In this document: positions 7,654 to 16,641 of the stretch, one piece after another | Numbering within the stretch: position 1 is the stretch's first letter | Layout of the letters: every line of letters starts with the position of its first letter | Source of the DNA: an uncultured Tenacibaculum sp. | GTDB taxonomy: Bacteria > Bacteroidota > Bacteroidia > Flavobacteriales > Flavobacteriaceae | NCBI RefSeq assembly: GCF_947495995.1 | Contig: NZ_CANMAX010000009.1 | Location: 1-64,000, forward strand | Direction of reading: 5' to 3' | DNA: 64,000 bases | Made by a program: the position numbers and the translations under genes | The notes under the pieces: model-generated | The model's input: the letters and a program-made list of their open reading frames with translations, nothing else | Database searches by the model: none | What the model was told of the DNA's origin: nothing

Positions 7654-7803
7654 TTAGTTTTCTTCATTGATATATGTAATAGCAATTCCAATAACACAGG
7701 AACATGCTAAATATAAAAACATAGAAGCATAGGTGAAAATAAGTATAAGAGAGGTAAGTAGTAAAAGCATTAGAAAGTTTCTGAAGAAAGATTTTCCACT
7801 CAT
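7654..7803 (-). CDS. Tiny membrane protein, 49 aa
   Basis: ATG at 7803 and TAA at 7654, with every codon read through. The N-terminus MSGKSFFRNF is basic, followed by one long or two short hydrophobic helices (about 11-44) containing ACSC, and a polar end INEEN. Positive-inside logic puts the N-terminus in the cytoplasm. No family recognised. Its position between two other small membrane ORFs supports it being real. Confidence 0.45.
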   Translation of the reverse strand: MSGKSFFRNFLMLLLLTSLILIFTYASMFLYLACSCVIGIAITYINEEN

Positions 7804-7859
7804 AGAAATAGATTTATTTAGTTTTAAAGATAACTAAAAAGAATCCAATAAAAGATGAT

Positions 7860-8015
7860 TCATAATTTAGTCGCCATCGCAGATAAAATAATGAAAGAGG
7901 TAATAATCGTAACTACAAATATAAAGTCGTTAAAACCAGGAAACATTTGAACAACTGTTTGTCCGATGACTAAACTAAAAAGTAAACGCCAATACCATTT
8001 TTTTAGAGTTTTCAT
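7860..8015 (-). CDS. Tiny membrane protein, 51 aa
   Basis: ATG at 8015 and TGA at 7860. MKTLKKWYWRLLF is a strongly basic/aromatic start, followed by a hydrophobic segment, a short loop with MFPGFND, and a second hydrophobic segment ending SAMATKL. This is the first gene of the minus-strand series, just after the tRNA-Met and the inverted repeat at 8032-8064. No family recognised. Confidence 0.45.
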   Translation of the reverse strand: MKTLKKWYWRLLFSLVIGQTVVQMFPGFNDFIFVVTIITSFIILSAMATKL

Positions 8016-8031
8016 AAAGCTTTTTTAAAAC

Positions 8032-8064
8032 AAAAAACAGTTACAAAAATTGTAACTGTTTTTT
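8032..8064. terminator. Bidirectional terminator between tRNA-Met and the small membrane ORFs
   Basis: An A run, then CAGTTACAA and TTGTAACTG pairing perfectly, then a T run. It sits directly 3' of the tRNA-Met gene and should end its transcript. Confidence 0.8.
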
Positions 8065-8067
8065 CCG

Positions 8068-8141
8068 TAGCGAAGGGGGGACTTGAACCCCCGACCTCAG
8101 GGTTATGAATCCTGCGCTCTAACCACCTGAGCTACCTCGCC
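8068..8141 (-). tRNA. tRNA-Met (CAT), elongator type
   Basis: Read on the minus strand, a cloverleaf is clear: acceptor GGCGAGG with CTTCGCT plus discriminator A; D arm GCTC..GAGC with GGTGGTTA; anticodon loop TTCATAA with anticodon CAT; and T arm GGGGG TTCAAGT CCCCC. No CCA is encoded. The first acceptor pair is G-T, not the C-A mismatch of an initiator, so it should be an elongator. A tRNA-Ile with lysidine-modified CAT cannot be excluded by eye but the D and anticodon arms favour Met. Confidence 0.9.
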
Positions 8142-8246
8142 GATTGCGGATGCAAATATAGTTCAATTTTTGTTTCAAACAAGAAAACTAAATGATTTTT
8201 TTTAAAAAGAATATTTCTATATATTGTGTGCTAAACTTAAATGTAA

Positions 8247-8630
8247 ATGAGTAAAGTTAAATTTGAATTAGAAATACCTGTACACGCTTCTCCAGCTCTT
8301 TTATATCAATATTTTGCAACACCTTCAGGATTAGAAGAGTGGTTTGCCGATCGAGTGAATTCTAGAGGTAAAATTATTACCTTTTATTGGGATGATAGTG
8401 AAGAGGAAGCAACCATAGTAACAAAAAAAGCAGACGAGCGTATAAAATTTAAATGGACAGAAAGTGAAGATGACGAAAGTTATTTTGAATTTAGAGTTCA
8501 GGTAGATCCTTTAACAAAAGACGTTTCGTTAATCATAACAGATTTCGCCGACGACGAAGAGTCTGCAGAAGAAGCAAAAATGCTTTGGGAAAATCAAATC
8601 GATGAATTAAAACATTTAATAGGTGCTTAA
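8247..8630 (+). CDS. START-like (SRPBCC fold) domain protein, 127 aa
   Basis: A single SRPBCC/AHSA1-type domain. It opens with the typical strand and Pro-rich phrase LEIPVHASPALLYQYFATP, then LEEWFADRV, and ends with a long helix (WENQIDELKHLIG). The surface is very acidic. This family is conserved across Flavobacteriia beside tRNA or housekeeping genes and probably binds a hydrophobic ligand or acts as a chaperone-like factor; no function is established. Monocistronic, followed by its own terminator. Confidence 0.8.
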   Translation: MSKVKFELEIPVHASPALLYQYFATPSGLEEWFADRVNSRGKIITFYWDDSEEEATIVTKKADERIKFKWTESEDDESYFEFRVQVDPLTKDVSLIITDFADDEESAEEAKMLWENQIDELKHLIGA

Positions 8631-8647
8631 TTATTTTAAGATATTCT

Positions 8648-8673
8648 AAACTCGGCTAAATGCCGAGTTTTTT
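8648..8673 (+). terminator. Rho-independent terminator
   Basis: AAACTCGGC pairs with GCCGAGTTT around a 5-base loop, followed by Ts, just after the START-like gene. Confidence 0.9.
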
Positions 8674-8722
8674 ATTTGTAACATCTTTTTATTTACTAAT
8701 TTCGTTCTATTAATTATTTAGA

Positions 8723-9550
8723 ATGATAAATTACAACGGAAATATAATTAAAGCTTCTGAAGCGCCTTTAACTATAGAAAATAGGGCTTTTAAATTTGGA
8801 GATGGTATTTTTGAAACTATTAAAATTCAGAACGGTAAAGTAGTATTTTTAGAAGATCATTATTTTAGATTAATGGCTTCAATGCGTATGCTTAGAATGA
8901 AGATTCCGATGGAATTTACATTAGAATTCTTAGAAAAGGAAATTCAAAAAGTTGTAGCGCATTTTTCTGAAAACATTCTTAGAGCTAGATTAACAGTATA
9001 CAGAAAAGATGGTGGTTTATACACACCAAAAACTAATGAAATAGATTATGTTATTGATGTAAAACCTGTTTCTGTAGTAGCTAAAGATAAATACGTATTA
9101 GATTTATATAAAGATTTCTACAATTATTCTGGAATGTTGTCTACAATTAAAACAACGAACAGAATGTTAAATACCATTGCTTCTGTTTATGCTCAGGAAA
9201 ATGATATTGATAATTGTGTGTTGCTAAACGAACGTAAAGGTGTTGCAGAAGTAACAAATGGAAATATTTTTATCGTAAAAGGAAATACAATTAAAACACC
9301 AGCTTTAACAGAAGGTTGTATTAAAGGTATCGTTCGAAAAAAAATAATCGAATTGTTAGAAAAGCATGACGATTATTCTATTGAGGAAACTACGATTTCT
9401 CCATTTGAAATTCAAAAAGCAGATGAAGTATTTATTACGAATGCAATTCTAGGTGTACAGCCTGTTACGAATTATAGGAAAAAAGAATTTAAAACTGAGA
9501 TTTCAAAAAAGATACAAAAGAGTTTAAATTTTGTGTCTATCACAGGATAA
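8723..9550 (+). CDS. Class IV aminotransferase (PabC/IlvE-like)
   Basis: 275 residues, a full-length fold-type IV PLP enzyme. The N-terminus (NRAFKFGDGIFETIKIQNGKV) is typical of the family, with the arginine cluster LRMLRM. The PLP lysine is the one in LSTIKTTNRMLN, and VAEVTNGNIF and TNAILGVQPV mark the cofactor-binding half. The length and short form point to 4-amino-4-deoxychorismate lyase (folate pathway) or a branched-chain/D-amino-acid aminotransferase; motifs by eye cannot separate these. Monocistronic, ending at a bidirectional terminator. Confidence 0.85.
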   Translation: MINYNGNIIKASEAPLTIENRAFKFGDGIFETIKIQNGKVVFLEDHYFRLMASMRMLRMKIPMEFTLEFLEKEIQKVVAHFSENILRARLTVYRKDGGLYTPKTNEIDYVIDVKPVSVVAKDKYVLDLYKDFYNYSGMLSTIKTTNRMLNTIASVYAQENDIDNCVLLNERKGVAEVTNGNIFIVKGNTIKTPALTEGCIKGIVRKKIIELLEKHDDYSIEETTISPFEIQKADEVFITNAILGVQPVTNYRKKEFKTEISKKIQKSLNFVSITG

Positions 9551-9552
9551 CA

Positions 9553-9586
9553 AAAAAGAGGTCTAAAATATTTTAGACCTCTTTTT
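9553..9586. terminator. Perfect palindromic bidirectional terminator
   Basis: A 34-base perfect inverted repeat (A run, GAGGTCTAAAATA and its complement, T run). It separates the convergent aminotransferase gene and the minus-strand membrane protein gene. Confidence 0.9.
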
Positions 9587-9605
9587 AATTTATATACGAT
9601 TAAAC

Positions 9606-10739
9606 TTACTTTAAAATGATTTCGTAAGGTGTATCATTATTTAGTGAGTAGTTTCCAGATATTTCTTCAACTAACTTTTCTTTGTTCGCATCGAAATAAG
9701 TAACTCTAAATTGTTTGATTTGATCTTCTGGATATGAATTAAAGTTCATATCGATTATACCTTCTGGGTTACTCGTTTTACTCTCTCTAAATTTGTATTC
9801 TGTTAAAGCATCAATGGTAACTTGAATCGGATTACCACTTGCATTTTTAAATAGTGCTTTAAAAGCTTGTAATTCTTTTTCAGGCTCGTTTACATATTTT
9901 AAATGTTGCTCGTTCGTATTTTGATGTTTGTTTCTGTAAAATCCTAAATGAACATTATTACTTACATCATCTAAAAAAGTATTGTATCCTTTCTTTTCAG
10001 CGTCATCAAAATATTTACAAGATTCACTTGTGTTAGATCTAGCGTTTTGTACTTCTTTGCTATATCTTTTTCTGCTTCTATAGTTTTTAAATGCTAAAAC
10101 AGATCTCTTGAATAAATAAAATACAAATAAACCAGCTAATACCTCTAATACGTAGAAAAGTACTGGTAAAACATCTTGAATTCCAAAAGCAGATTCTCTA
10201 ATACCTGCTGAAATTTCTCTAGCCACACGCTCTTTTGAGAAATAAAATATAGCGACACCAATTGCTGAGAATAGCGTAGTCCCTATAAAAAACTGAATTC
10301 TAACATCTCTAACAATTCCTTTTCTAATGTCAGATTCAGGTTTTGCTGAATTTGAAGGAATTTTTTTCTCTTCAAAAAAACGTTTATTTCGAGTATGAGA
10401 ACTTAACATTCCTACCATTAATTCAGCAATTACAATCGAAATAAAAATAATACCCACACCAATAACCCAAGGCGCTTGAGGTAAAATATCTCTATAAATT
10501 TCTCTACTGAAATAATATTCTAAAATACAGATAACAACAAAAGCAATGGTGAAAGGAACGACATAGGCATTCGACATAATCTTGTCCCAGTGACTTAGTT
10601 TTTCTTCATTTGGTTTTAAAATTTCAAAAGTATCTCTCGCTCTCTTTGATGCAGAATTTGCTCTTGAAGCTAATTCGTCAGAGATTTTAAAAAGATCTTC
10701 CGATTCATCTGTAGATGGTTTGTCCCAATTAATAATCAT
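9606..10739 (-). CDS. Multi-pass membrane protein, 377 aa, paired with a VWA lipoprotein
   Basis: I start it at ATG 10739 (MIINWDKPS); an ATG seven codons earlier (10760) would overlap the upstream gene. The cytoplasmic N-terminus is acidic and helical. Four hydrophobic segments lie at about residues 62-80, 92-115, 150-170 and 190-218, followed by a soluble C-terminal domain of about 160 residues beginning KNYRSRKRY. No family recognised. It lies 11 bases downstream of the VWA lipoprotein gene, so the two are probably one operon and may form an envelope complex. That partnership is inferred from spacing. Confidence 0.65.
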   Translation of the reverse strand: MIINWDKPSTDESEDLFKISDELASRANSASKRARDTFEILKPNEEKLSHWDKIMSNAYVVPFTIAFVVICILEYYFSREIYRDILPQAPWVIGVGIIFISIVIAELMVGMLSSHTRNKRFFEEKKIPSNSAKPESDIRKGIVRDVRIQFFIGTTLFSAIGVAIFYFSKERVAREISAGIRESAFGIQDVLPVLFYVLEVLAGLFVFYLFKRSVLAFKNYRSRKRYSKEVQNARSNTSESCKYFDDAEKKGYNTFLDDVSNNVHLGFYRNKHQNTNEQHLKYVNEPEKELQAFKALFKNASGNPIQVTIDALTEYKFRESKTSNPEGIIDMNFNSYPEDQIKQFRVTYFDANKEKLVEEISGNYSLNNDTPYEIILK

Positions 10740-10750
10740 AACTCTAGTTT

Positions 10751-11524
10751 TTATAAACAATCAAAGTCTTCAATATAACTAAAGAATCCTTCTTTACCTT
10801 CAAATTCATTTAACTCAGCTCCGTCGAAAATAGAAGTATCTTTCCATCCGATTAAGAAAAGTTCAGCGTTATCTGGTAATGCAAGTTTGGTTTTTATTTT
10901 TTCAATTCTTCCAGAACGTTTAGGTTCATTAACACCATCTGTAAAAAGTACAACCATTACTTTGTCGTAATCTTCTACGTTTGGTTCTTTTAAAAGCTTG
11001 TTAATGTGTTCGAAAGCTAAATCAATATTTGTAATGTCTTTTCCTTTGTAAGGTTTATATCCTACAATTGAACTTTGAACTGTTTTAGATAAAAAGCTAT
11101 TTAATTTAGAAGCATTTTTCTTCTTAATCTTTTCATTTTTGGCTTTTATCTTATCATTATATTTCTTCTGTTTTGCTTGTTCAGAAAGTGTAGGGTGCTC
11201 AGAAGTTAATATATTCTTGTAAGGCTTTAAAGCGCTTACTTTTAATCTGAAAATTTCTTTAGAATTTGGAGCAGGATTTCCTATGATTGTAGATGTAAAA
11301 TATCCACTTCCGTTTTCGTTGATTACATCAACAATAGCTTTGTAATCGTCTTTGTTTAATTTTTGAATGCTTTCTGAAGAACCACTTCTATCATCACCCA
11401 AAACAATCATAATTTTACATTCAGGGATTTCTTCTTCTAATACCGCACTATGACTAGGTTTAGGGGAATCACAAGAAAAGATAGCTAATAGTATAACAAC
11501 AGAAAAAAACTTTTTGCTTAACAT
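10751..11524 (-). CDS. VWA-like lipoprotein with MIDAS motif
   Basis: 257 residues. The signal ends LAIFSC, so it is lipidated. The mature part looks like a von Willebrand A domain: strand IMIVLGDD, then a MIDAS metal site D-R-S-G-S (Asp45, Ser47, Ser49), an inserted very Lys-rich helical stretch (about 118-142, KAKNEKIKKKN), then VMVVLFTDGVNEP with the third MIDAS Asp. The first strand carries DDRSGS rather than the usual DVSGS, but the metal residues are present. Likely role: metal-dependent protein binding in the envelope, with the membrane protein encoded next. Partner unknown. Confidence 0.7.
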   Translation of the reverse strand: MLSKKFFSVVILLAIFSCDSPKPSHSAVLEEEIPECKIMIVLGDDRSGSSESIQKLNKDDYKAIVDVINENGSGYFTSTIIGNPAPNSKEIFRLKVSALKPYKNILTSEHPTLSEQAKQKKYNDKIKAKNEKIKKKNASKLNSFLSKTVQSSIVGYKPYKGKDITNIDLAFEHINKLLKEPNVEDYDKVMVVLFTDGVNEPKRSGRIEKIKTKLALPDNAELFLIGWKDTSIFDGAELNEFEGKEGFFSYIEDFDCL

Positions 11525-11688
11525 AAATATTATTTTTCCGCTAATATAGCTAAATCAATATAATATGGAGCAAAAGTTTTTAAATGGTGGATTAAAATAC
11601 ACGATGATAGCGTATTAGTAAAACAGCGCTAGAATTCATGTTTTAAAAAGAAGAATTAGTTGTTGTTATTAAATGGTAAAGTCTAATC

Positions 11689-11844
11689 TTAATTAAGGTA
11701 TACATTAACTTTAACTTTATCAACAAAGTATTCTTTATTGTAATACCTGTTGATTGTTAATGTTAAATCTGTAGTTGGTAACTTCATTTCCATTTCACTA
11801 CCACTCGGGGTAATAAACTTTACTTTTTTAGGGGAATAATTCAT
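11689..11844 (-). CDS. Small unknown protein, 51 aa, paralogous to the ORF at 12091-12249
   Basis: I place the start at ATG 11844 (MNYSPKKVKF). An upstream in-frame ATG at 11883 would give 64 residues, but the shorter form matches the paralog in length. The pattern is VKF, GSEMEMKLP, LTLTINRYYN; the neighbour has VKL, GNEFEIEFP, LSLSVSRYYY. Both look like one small beta-hairpin-rich domain with a conserved R-Y-Y. No family recognised. Confidence 0.5.
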   Translation of the reverse strand: MNYSPKKVKFITPSGSEMEMKLPTTDLTLTINRYYNKEYFVDKVKVNVYLN

Positions 11845-12090
11845 AATTACTAAGTTTTTTGGTGCTATGAAATTATAAATCATTTCTCTTTTTGGATTGA
11901 AATTTTAGGTATTTGGTAGTTTTTTTTAGATGAATGGTAGTTATTTAATGATATTTGGTTGTGTTAAATTGTCGTTTTTTGAAGTTTTTAAACAATTAAA
12001 TGAAACAAATTGCTAGGTAAGGGGTATACATTTAAAACAAAAATAGCACGAATATATTGATATGTATTATTGTATGAATTCACTTTGTTT

Positions 12091-12249
12091 CTAAATGAAA
12101 GTATATTCATTTGGACTATTGGATAGCTTCTCGTAATAATATCTACTTACAGATAATGATAATTTTAATTGTGGGAATTCTATCTCAAATTCATTTCCAT
12201 GACATTTAACTAATTTAACTAATTTAACTAAGGTATTTTTTACTTTCAT
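12091..12249 (-). CDS. Small unknown protein, 52 aa, paralog of 11689-11844
   Basis: ATG at 12249, TAG at 12091. It begins MKVKNT and contains a threefold 9-bp direct repeat (about 12204-12230) coding for LVKLVKLVK, then CHGNEFEIEFP and LSLSVSRYYYEKL. The G-E-x-E...P...L-x-L...R-Y-Y pattern is shared with the ORF 250 bases downstream, which argues that both are real, diverged tandem duplicates. No signal or membrane segment; function unknown. Confidence 0.5.
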   Translation of the reverse strand: MKVKNTLVKLVKLVKCHGNEFEIEFPQLKLSLSVSRYYYEKLSNSPNEYTFI

Positions 12250-12365
12250 AATACTTGTATTTTGTTTGTATCATGAATTTAGTAATATTTCTATCTGAAA
12301 ATGATGCTAAGAAGTTGTAAGGCGGCTTTTTGTAGTTGTTTACGCCTTGTAATCAGATAAATGAA

Positions 12366-12917
12366 TTAATTCATTGTGATGTCTGCAGGAGCATTAGCCC
12401 ATATTTTATACTTACCACCTTTTTGTAGTAGTTTGTTTTTCCAGATCAATTCTTCATCTTGGCTAAAGATATTTGAAAAATCATTTTCAGATATAAACCA
12501 AGATTCCGTATTTAATTCACTTTCTAATTGCTGAGAACCCCAACCAGAATAACCTAAAAAGAATCTAATATCAGTAGATTTAATTAAGTTATCGTTTAAA
12601 AGTTGTTTTAAAGATTCAAAGTTTCCACCCCAATAAATACCATTGGCAACTTCTATGCTGTCTTCTATTAAATGAGGTATACGATGAATAAAATATAAGT
12701 TCTCTTGTTCTACAGGTCCACCTTGATATATTGTAAAATCACAATCAATATCTGGAATCAAATCTTCTAAAACATATTGCATTGGTTTATTTAATATGAA
12801 ACCAACAGAACTTGCATTAGAATGATCTGTAATTAATACGATCGCTCTTTTGAAAGAATCATCATTTAAAATTGATGGTTCTGCTATTAATAATCTTCCT
12901 TTTTTCGGGGTTAACAT
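12366..12917 (-). CDS. YqgE/AlgH family protein
   Basis: 183 residues, the usual length. Family hallmarks: the start KGRLLIAEPSILNDDSFKRA, then VGFILNKPM, QGGPVEQENLYFIHR and FFLGYSGWGSQQLE. The fold is conserved in most Gram-negative bacteria. In pseudomonads a homologue (AlgH) affects alginate production, but the molecular role is not known. It is 42 bases downstream of uvrA on the same strand and may share its transcript. Confidence 0.93.
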   Translation of the reverse strand: MLTPKKGRLLIAEPSILNDDSFKRAIVLITDHSNASSVGFILNKPMQYVLEDLIPDIDCDFTIYQGGPVEQENLYFIHRIPHLIEDSIEVANGIYWGGNFESLKQLLNDNLIKSTDIRFFLGYSGWGSQQLESELNTESWFISENDFSNIFSQDEELIWKNKLLQKGGKYKIWANAPADITMN

Positions 12918-12959
12918 CCTTGTTAATGTTAAAATTTAAAGTAAAATAAAAATATTTTT

Positions 12960-15752
12960 TCAATTTTTTAACTTTTCTTTAATAAAAATCCCTGTTAAAG
13001 AGTCTTTTTCCTGTATTAAGTCCTCTGGAGTTCCTTCAAATATCAAATTTCCACCTTTTTTACCGCCTTCAACACCCAAATCTATAATATGATCTGCACA
13101 CTTAATAAGATCTGTATTGTGTTCGATAACGATAATAGAATGTCCTTTTTCAATTAAAGCATTAAATGAATTTAATAACTTTTTTATGTCGTGAAAATGT
13201 AATCCAGTAGTAGGTTCATCAAAAATAAATAAAGCTTTGTCTTTAGTATTTCCTTTAATTAAGAATGAAGCTAATTTAATTCGTTGCGCTTCGCCACCAG
13301 AAAGTGTAGATGAAGATTGTCCTAATTGTACATATCCTAATCCAACATCTTGAAGTGGTTTTAATTTATTGGCAATCTTCGGAGCTTCATTTTTAGAAAA
13401 GAAGTCTATTGCATCATCAATAGTTAGATTTAAAATATCATCAATATTTTTTCCTTCAAAGGCTACTTCTAAAACATCTTTCTTAAAACGCTTTCCTTTA
13501 CAACTTTCACATTGTAAATGAACATCGGCCATAAATTGCATTTCAATAGTAACTACACCTTCACCTTTACAAACTTCACAACGACCACCTTCTACGTTAA
13601 ATGAGAAGTGTTTAGGTTGGTAATTTCTAATTTTCGATAACTTTTGAGTAGCTAAAAGTTTACGAATGTCATCGTAAGCTTTAATATATGTCACAGGATT
13701 TGAACGAGAAGAACGACCAATAGGATTTTGGTCTATAAATTCTACATGTTTTAAATTTTCGTAGCTTCCTTCAATATCTGTATACTGACCGATTTTATCT
13801 CCATATCCAATAAGCTTTTTCTGCATAATCGGATATAAAAGTTTTTTTACTAAAGTACTTTTACCACTACCAGAAACTCCTGTGATTACAGTCAAATTAT
13901 TTAGTGGGAAAGTAACATCTATATTTTTAAGATTGTTCTCTCTTGCTCCAATAATCTTAATGAAGTTCTTAGTTTTTCGTCTTTTTTCAGGAACTTCAAT
14001 CGCTAGTTTTTCTGATAAATATCTTGCAGTAAGTGTACTTGAATTTATTATTTCATCATAAGTTCCTTCAGCGACAACATCTCCACCATGTGTTCCTGCT
14101 TCCGGGCCAATATCAATAATGTAGTCTGCTTCCTTCATAATATCTTCATCATGTTCAACTACAATTACTGTATTTCCTAAATCACGTAAGTTTTTTAAAA
14201 CCTTAATTAATCGTTCTGTATCTTTTGGGTGTAAACCAATACTAGGTTCATCTAAAATATACATAGAACCAACTAATGAACTTCCTAAAGAGGTAGCAAG
14301 ATTAATACGTTGACTTTCACCTCCAGATAACGTGTTTGAAGTTCTGTTTAGAGTAAGATAACTTAGTCCAACATCAGTTAAGAATTGTAAACGATTGTTA
14401 ATTTCAGTTAGTAATCGTTTTGCTATTTTTTCTTCGTATTCATTAAGTGTGATGGATTTAAAAAACACACTAAGTTCATCTAAAGGAAGATTAACTAATT
14501 CTGAAATTGTTTTATCATGGACCTTAACATAGTTAGCTTCTTTACGTAATCGTGTTCCATCACATTCGTGACATTGTGTTTTTCCACGATAACGAGAAAG
14601 CATAACTCTATTCTGAATTTTATAACTTTTCTCTTCTAACTCGTTAAATAAATCTTGAATTCCACTAAACTTATCGGTTCCTTGCCAAACTAAGTTTTGT
14701 TGTTCTTCTGTAAGTTCGAACCAAGGTTTATGAATTGGAATGTTATAACTATCTGCGTTTAGAATTAGGTTCTCTTTGTACCATTTGTAAGCGTCTGTTC
14801 TAAAAGGGAAAATGGCATCTTCATAAATAGATAAACCAGTATTTGGCATAACTAAATCTTCATCAATACCAATTACATTTCCATAGCCTTCACAAGTAGG
14901 ACAAGCTCCGTATGGATTATTAAAGCTGAATAAATGCGTATTTGGTTCTAAAAAAGTAATACCATCTAATTCAAACTTATTACTAAACTCAGTTTTTTCT
15001 TCGGTTTCTAAGTTTTCAATATAACAAACGCCTTTACCTTCAAAGAATGCTGTTTGAATAGCATCTGCTAATCGATTATAAAAATCCTCATCATGTTGAA
15101 TAACTACACGATCCACAACCAAATCAATACTATTACCTGTAAATTCTTCAACAGGAAACTTATCAATTCGATATACTTTATTGTTGAACTTTAATCTCGC
15201 ATATCCTTGTTGTTTCAATACTTGGAGTAAAGATTCAATAGTTCTTTTCTCTGGAAGTGTTACTGGAGCAACTAATAATAGTTTCGTTTTTTCTTCTAGA
15301 GATTTTACGTAGTTAACAACATCTGTAACTGTATGTTTTTTGACTTCATTTCCTGAAATAGGAGAGAAGGTTCTACCAATTCTGGCGTATAATAATTTTA
15401 TGTAGTCGTAAATCTCGGTAGAAGTACCAACAGTAGATCTCGGATTTGTTGAGTTTACTTTTTGTTCAATGGCAATAGCAGGAGCTATTCCTTTAATATA
15501 ATCGACTTTCGGTTTATGAAGTTTACCCAAGAATTGTCGAGCATAAGAAGATAAGCTTTCTACATATCGTCGTTGTCCTTCTGCGTATAATGTATCGAAA
15601 GCCAAAGAAGATTTACCAGAACCAGAAAGTCCGGTAATTACAACTAACTTATTTCGTGGGATAACAACATCTATGTTCTTTAAATTGTGTAAAGATGCAC
15701 CTTTAATAATGATGTTTTCTTTAGGATTTATAGTAGAAAGATCTTTTGCCAT
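12960..15752 (-). CDS. uvrA: Excinuclease ABC subunit UvrA
   Basis: 930 residues, full length. Two ABC ATPase halves: Walker [10 protein letters not shown] near residue 41 and GVSGSGKST near 623, with signatures [10 protein letters not shown] and [11 protein letters not shown]. Zinc modules are visible as CPTCEGYG with [10 protein letters not shown] in the first half and CEVCKGEG with CESCKGKRF in the second. It scans DNA for lesions and loads UvrB in nucleotide excision repair. The conserved [14 protein letters not shown] stretch of the second half is present. No truncation or odd codon use seen. Confidence 0.97.
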   Translation of the reverse strand: MAKDLSTINPKENIIIKGASLHNLKNIDVVIPRNKLVVITGLSGSGKSSLAFDTLYAEGQRRYVESLSSYARQFLGKLHKPKVDYIKGIAPAIAIEQKVNSTNPRSTVGTSTEIYDYIKLLYARIGRTFSPISGNEVKKHTVTDVVNYVKSLEEKTKLLLVAPVTLPEKRTIESLLQVLKQQGYARLKFNNKVYRIDKFPVEEFTGNSIDLVVDRVVIQHDEDFYNRLADAIQTAFFEGKGVCYIENLETEEKTEFSNKFELDGITFLEPNTHLFSFNNPYGACPTCEGYGNVIGIDEDLVMPNTGLSIYEDAIFPFRTDAYKWYKENLILNADSYNIPIHKPWFELTEEQQNLVWQGTDKFSGIQDLFNELEEKSYKIQNRVMLSRYRGKTQCHECDGTRLRKEANYVKVHDKTISELVNLPLDELSVFFKSITLNEYEEKIAKRLLTEINNRLQFLTDVGLSYLTLNRTSNTLSGGESQRINLATSLGSSLVGSMYILDEPSIGLHPKDTERLIKVLKNLRDLGNTVIVVEHDEDIMKEADYIIDIGPEAGTHGGDVVAEGTYDEIINSSTLTARYLSEKLAIEVPEKRRKTKNFIKIIGARENNLKNIDVTFPLNNLTVITGVSGSGKSTLVKKLLYPIMQKKLIGYGDKIGQYTDIEGSYENLKHVEFIDQNPIGRSSRSNPVTYIKAYDDIRKLLATQKLSKIRNYQPKHFSFNVEGGRCEVCKGEGVVTIEMQFMADVHLQCESCKGKRFKKDVLEVAFEGKNIDDILNLTIDDAIDFFSKNEAPKIANKLKPLQDVGLGYVQLGQSSSTLSGGEAQRIKLASFLIKGNTKDKALFIFDEPTTGLHFHDIKKLLNSFNALIEKGHSIIVIEHNTDLIKCADHIIDLGVEGGKKGGNLIFEGTPEDLIQEKDSLTGIFIKEKLKN

Positions 15753-15938
15753 TGTTTAAAATATAAACACCAAAAATAAGGATTTTACAAGGGATTTAAT
15801 AATCACTTTTAAAGTAAAATGATCTATTAATTAAGACAAAATTTAAATAATATTAGCATAAAATTTGCATTTTCTGATAAAAAAAATGATATTTGTCGCT
15901 CGCATAACCGATTAAATATCATACGCCTATACAAGAAA

Positions 15939-15998
15939 ACTACTTTTAAAAATTATTAAAATCCCAAATAGAGATTACTTAATCTCCTTAAAAGTAGT
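15939..15998 (+). promoter_or_regulatory. Long leader hairpin directly before the ECF sigma gene
   Basis: ACTACTTTTAA (15939-15949) pairs perfectly with TTAAAAGTAGT (15988-15998), enclosing a second perfect hairpin GAGATTA/TAATCTC (15971-15986). The outer stem ends four bases before the sigma ATG and would bury the ribosome entry region. A translational or protein-binding control role is inferred. Confidence 0.5.
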
Positions 15999-16002
15999 AG
16001 TT

Positions 16003-16590
16003 ATGTATAGACAAACTTCAGATGATAGCGTCTTAGTAAAAGAGTATATTAACGGAAGAGAAATAGCACTTGAGCTTCTGGTTAAAAGACATCAACAACG
16101 AATTTTTAGTTTTATTTATAGTAAAGTACAAGACAGAGATGTTGCAGAAGATGTTTTTCAAGATACTTTTATTAAAGTAATTAAAACCTTAAAAAAAGGA
16201 AACTACAACGAAGAGGGAAAATTCTTGCCTTGGGTAATGCGTATTTCACACAATTTAGTAATTGATTATTTTAGAAAGAATAATCGTATGCCATATTTTA
16301 ATAGTTCTGAAGATTTTGACATTTTCTCTATCATAGGAGATGATGCTTTAAACGCAGAGAATAGAATTATTAAAGACCAAATTCTGTTAGACGTTAAAAA
16401 TTTAATCGAAGAATTACCAGAAGAACAAAAAGAAGTATTAAAAATGCGTATTTATATGGATATGAGTTTCAATGAAATATCTGAAAATACAGGAGTAAGT
16501 ATTAATACAGCACTAGGTAGAATGCGTTATGCATTGATAAACCTCAGAAAACTAATTGATAAGAATCAAATTATTTTAGTTAATGAATAA
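16003..16590 (+). CDS. ECF-type RNA polymerase sigma factor
   Basis: 195 residues. The sigma-70 region 2 is at about 20-95 (LVKRHQQRIFSFIYSKVQD, VAEDVFQDTFIKV, FLPWVMRISHNLVIDYFRK) and region 4 at about 130-185 (LPEEQKEVLKMRIYMDMSFNEIS, then the recognition helix NTALGRMRYALINLRK). No anti-sigma gene follows. Instead a conserved-looking 47-aa gene lies 51 bases downstream. The structured leader before the ATG suggests post-transcriptional control. Its regulon cannot be told from the sequence. Confidence 0.93.
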   Translation: MYRQTSDDSVLVKEYINGREIALELLVKRHQQRIFSFIYSKVQDRDVAEDVFQDTFIKVIKTLKKGNYNEEGKFLPWVMRISHNLVIDYFRKNNRMPYFNSSEDFDIFSIIGDDALNAENRIIKDQILLDVKNLIEELPEEQKEVLKMRIYMDMSFNEISENTGVSINTALGRMRYALINLRKLIDKNQIILVNE

Positions 16591-16613
16591 TAAATAGAAA
16601 AGTTTAGCGTTAC

Positions 16614-16641
16614 ATATATAATTAAGCACAAAATTATATAT
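16614..16641 (+). promoter_or_regulatory. Hairpin abutting the start codon of the 47-aa gene
   Basis: ATATATAATT (16614-16623) pairs with AATTATATAT (16632-16641), which touches the ATG at 16642. All pairs are A-T, so it would melt easily with warming or ribosome approach. Possibly chance in AT-rich DNA, but it repeats the leader-hairpin theme of the sigma gene just upstream. Confidence 0.35.

Noticed and set aside
2553..8141. Accessory stretch next to a tRNA-Met as an integrated island
   Set aside because: The stretch lies on the 3' side of the tRNA, as islands do, but I found no integrase gene and no second copy of the tRNA 3' end sequence.
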